Shown here piece by piece: positions 61,056 through 64,000 of a stretch of DNA of 64,000 nt. Within the stretch, counting starts at the first letter, position 1, and every line of letters starts with the position of its first letter. The notes below the pieces were generated by a model. It ran no database searches, was not told the DNA's origin, and saw only the letters and a program-made list of their open reading frames with translations. Source of the stretch: Luzula sylvatica (lineage: Eukaryota; Streptophyta; Magnoliopsida; Poales; Juncaceae). The stretch is taken from assembly GCA_946800325.1 (NCBI GenBank), contig OX326957.1, positions 52,881,798 through 52,945,797 on the forward strand, written 5' to 3'. Position numbers and translations under genes: made by a program.

Positions 61056-62206
61056 GAGAAAATTCAAGTCTAATTTTGGAATCGTGATTGTGTTTGTGGT
61101 TGGAGTGGTGGAATGGCCAGCTCTCTTTTCTTTTCTGAGTAGTTTACTGTTTATATCTTAACTATATTGCTGGTGGCGCCATGCATAGTTTATAATTCGC
61201 GAAATGAATCAGCGTATTGACCATAACAGACGTAATTATTCGTATAATATATTTTTCATAATCAAGAAATTTTTTCAATGAAATAAAAGATGCAAACTTA
61301 AATTTGGAACAAAAATTAGTGGTGTTAATTACCAGAATAAAAATAAGGAATTTAAATAAGGCTGAAATGAGCAGGATTTTAAATATGGGATTTTTATTAT
61401 TGGTTATATATTGCATAATTAGTTTTAGGCTTTTAAGAAAATCATTATTTAGTAATAGTGGTGTAATTACCAGCACGTGAAAATATAGCCCATGGTAAAA
61501 GTATTAAGTAGGGGTTAGGGATTTTGTTTTATTTAACAAACTCTCAAAACCCCAATAAGATGTAAATTTTATTTTATAAATATAAAAAATGAACGGACGA
61601 GCATTGAGTCTCCTTCATTATTTTCAAATAAAAAAAATTGAACAAAAATTATTTTATATAGCAAATTATTGTATATAAAAGGTATTTATATAGCAAATTA
61701 AAATAAAAGGTATAAATTTTGAATTTTGAATTAAAATAAACATTATTTTATATTTTATATAGCAAATTATTGTATGGTATTACGTAAAATAAATATAATT
61801 ATACGTAAATATCCGAATTGACAAAGTTTTAACATCTCGAATATTTGATCGTTTTGAAAACATTCGATTCAATTATACACAATTCTAGTCCGCCATTTAT
61901 TATTCGCGTATTACCAACTATGATGTGATAGATTTAATAAGAATGCTCTTCGCTTTGATTGATTGATTTAGCACCTAATTACATGTGTATTTATAGCCCA
62001 TGACTATGTTATTAAAATTAATGTTTTTAATATATTAATTAATATTATTATTAATATTTTGGGGCAGAATAATTATGTTAAATAAATAAAAATATCTAAA
62101 ATATGTGTCTAAAATTAAGAAGAATATATATTAAATAAATAAAAAATGCCTATTAGATATATAAAGGTGTCTATTGGGGAGACTTGTCATCTCTATTTAA
62201 ACTATG
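61056..62206. other. intergenic, AT-rich
   Basis: Promoter side of the minus-strand gene. Nothing recognised beyond AT-rich sequence; ends at the retroposon's target-site copy. Confidence 0.5.
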
Positions 62207-63064
62207 TATGTACTATTTTTTTTTTTTTTTTTTTTTTGCATTAAACGGCCCGTAGGCAAAAAATATTACAAAATCACCATTACATATAAATATCGTAGGA
62301 CTCTTTGATGACATAAACAAGACGGACACTCTATATAAGAGGACCTATTACATAAACTCGAATACAAGAAAATAATTTCTTTCACAAATGTCTTCATAGA
62401 TATGGCATCGATAAACAATGCTTAAACCTCGGTTTCATGAAGACTCCAACAGAACAATAAATGTGAATGGAGAAATTTCTTGATCAAGTTTTGTGTAGGA
62501 AATGAAAATGAATCGATTTAAACGAGGGAAACGGTGAGAGTGAATATAATTCGAATCCCTAACGGGCGAAGATCCACTAGGTGAGAAAGATCCAATAATG
62601 CTGGAAAAAAATGATACATATCTCCGACCCGGGTCTATCGTGGACGAAATGAATGCGAGATGGAATGGCCAAGATGGACGGTACCCGTACCGTGCATCGA
62701 ACAATTGATTTATCCTCGTCATTCAAATTTGTCGCGATTCAATTCAAATTGAAGAGCCGATTTGAAGAATTGATCCGAAAAGGCTATCGGAAGAGACTAC
62801 CGCAGTTCTTGGCCGGAGATCTGTGCCGATCGGGAAGCGGTTTTTCTTCAAGCTTTGGCAAGCGGTTTTTCTTGAGAGAGTGTTTTCTTGGCCGGAGATC
62901 TTGGCCGGAGATATGTGATTATGTTCCCTCAATTAGTCGATAGTGCCAGAAAAGGAACCGTTCCAGCACCAAATTGGGACCGAAAACGATCAATCCAGTA
63001 TTCAGTGGTTAAAATCAGATGAAAACGGCTTCGCACAAAGTGCACTGTCAATTTATGTACTATT
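62207..63064 (-). mobile_element. minus-strand poly(A) retroposon with 11-bp target duplication
   Basis: The body is about 62218-63053. Perfect TATGTACTATT flanks (62207-62217, 63054-63064). The T run at 62216-62237 is the poly(A) of a minus-strand copy whose 3' end reads 'GCCTACGGGCCGTTTAATGC-A(n)'. No reverse transcriptase or other family recognised, and the open frames inside are not family-like. Could be a 5'-truncated LINE of another family, a large SINE or a processed transcript. Confidence 0.7.
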
Positions 63065-63506
63065 GAAATAAAGCGAGTGTGTAATAATAAAACTTTGTTC
63101 CAATTCTTTCTCTCATGTGTGTGTGCGTGAAGAAAAGTAAAAGGAGGTAGAAACTTTCTGTTGACTCTCCTCTCTCTCGTGCGTGGGATGCTTTATTTGG
63201 AATCTTTTATTTGTTTCTGTTATTGAACCCAATTCAAAAGCCCCCATATCTTCCTCCATATTATCAAATAAATCCCAAAATCCCAACATATGTTACTGTT
63301 AGCCCAATCCTAGTTATTTCTAACGGTGGTTATCTATTTTGATTTTATCTACAACATCAAAGTGCAGCGCACAGTGAGTGACGGATCTTGACGAATTTTT
63401 TTGAGGGCGGATAATTCTTTTTTTATTAAAATTACACATCAAATTTTTTTTCGAAGGACCAAACGGTAAAATTTACGGTGTTATATCGGTAAAACACACT
63501 GATAAT
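63065..63506. other. intergenic with dispersed-repeat fragment
   Basis: 63376-63500 contains 'gaccaaacggtaaaatttac', also seen at 2889-2910. No gene. Confidence 0.45.
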
Positions 63507-64000
63507 CAGGGCCGGCCCTGGCCATTGGCAGGCTTGGCGGGCGTCACGGGCCTCCAAAAATACGAGGCCTCCATTTTTTTAGAATGTTTATGTGTTGATA
63601 AAAAAAAATAACGGGCCGTGTTCAAGGTGTTCGATGAAATGTCTAGCACGAAATACAAACATAATTTTGATGAATTTATATTTCAAAAAATGAGTTTAAT
63701 ATGTTATTACTATGATATAATAGAAGGAAATCATTTTAATGATAAATTTATAGAAAAATATGTTTTTACATGTCGTAGTCAAGGGTGTTCGATGAAATGT
63801 TTAAGATATAACGTAAACATGATTATGGAAGATTTTTATTTTGAGCAATAGATTTTTATGGTTATATCAATGATGTAGTGCAATGCGAGGCCTCCAAAAA
63901 TGCGAGGTCTCCATTTTTTTTGAATGGTTATGTGTTGAGAAAAAAAAATAACGGGTCGTGCTCAAGGTATTCGATGAAATATCTAACATAATATAAACAT
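63507..64000 (+). mobile_element. hAT-like element, left end (continues beyond window)
   Basis: Starts with the near-palindrome CAGGGCCGGCCCTGG, of the same kind as the hAT ends at 38380 and 40884. The interior holds an imperfect repeat of about 330 bp: 'gaggcctccaaaaat', 'aacgggccgtg' and 'caaggtgttcgatgaaatgtc' near 63540-63650 recur at 63885-64000, and part of it again at about 63780. No transposase in view. The right end and target duplication are outside the window. Confidence 0.6.

Overview
The window looks like nuclear chromosomal DNA of a flowering plant, most likely a dicot. It has short GT-AG exons in AT-rich introns, plant-specific families (SHI/STY, DUF641/GIL1, PMEI, type-B response regulator) and plant transposon classes (Ty1/copia, CACTA, hAT, L1-like LINE, MITEs). 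No species is assigned. All identifications are by eye from the sequence and from remembered families; no database search was run. || Genes, left to right: the 3' end of a UMP-CMP kinase gene (22-414); a SHI/STY/SRS zinc-finger regulator with two exons (5789-8190); a wrecked membrane-protein gene split by a retrotransposon (24638-34116); a DUF641/GIL1-like gene (35007-36404); a secreted PMEI-domain protein (37295-37891); duplicated fragments that may be ribosome-inactivating-protein-like (42120-43380); a divergent six-exon type-B response regulator (53800-57136); a three-exon DUF1295 membrane enzyme (58992-60181); and a minus-strand, probably acylated, Glu-rich repeat protein (60420-60951). 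Splice phases close exactly for every multi-exon model given as CDS. || Between about 10 and 34 kb lies a transposon cluster. A CACTA element (right end 23115) carries a solo copia LTR (14223-22805). That LTR was split by a 7.6-kb minus-strand copia (14345-21943) with near-identical LTRs but a dead pol. A short LINE-tailed retroposon (12623-13784) lies to the left. A second, older copia (24815-33548) inserted into the membrane-protein gene and was itself split by a 3.9-kb CACTA (29139-33007) whose removal restores the RNase H reading frame. || From 38 to 41 kb a hAT element (8-bp target duplication) holds a transposase fragment, a second terminal-inverted-repeat element and long microsatellites. 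From 44.4 to 50.3 kb there is an almost complete L1-like LINE with a 13-bp target duplication and only two visible single-base frameshifts in ORF2. The short retroposon at 12623-13784 shares this LINE's 3' tail and probably depends on its machinery. || The most unusual features are dense arrays of the palindrome GTGCGTCATGACGCAC in the LTRs and leader of the 7.6-kb copia; four hairpins in the same element with a constant 19-nt loop and different but complementary stems; the LINE-tailed passenger element; and the response regulator with Glu at the phosphoacceptor site and a 13-unit, 20-residue repeat.
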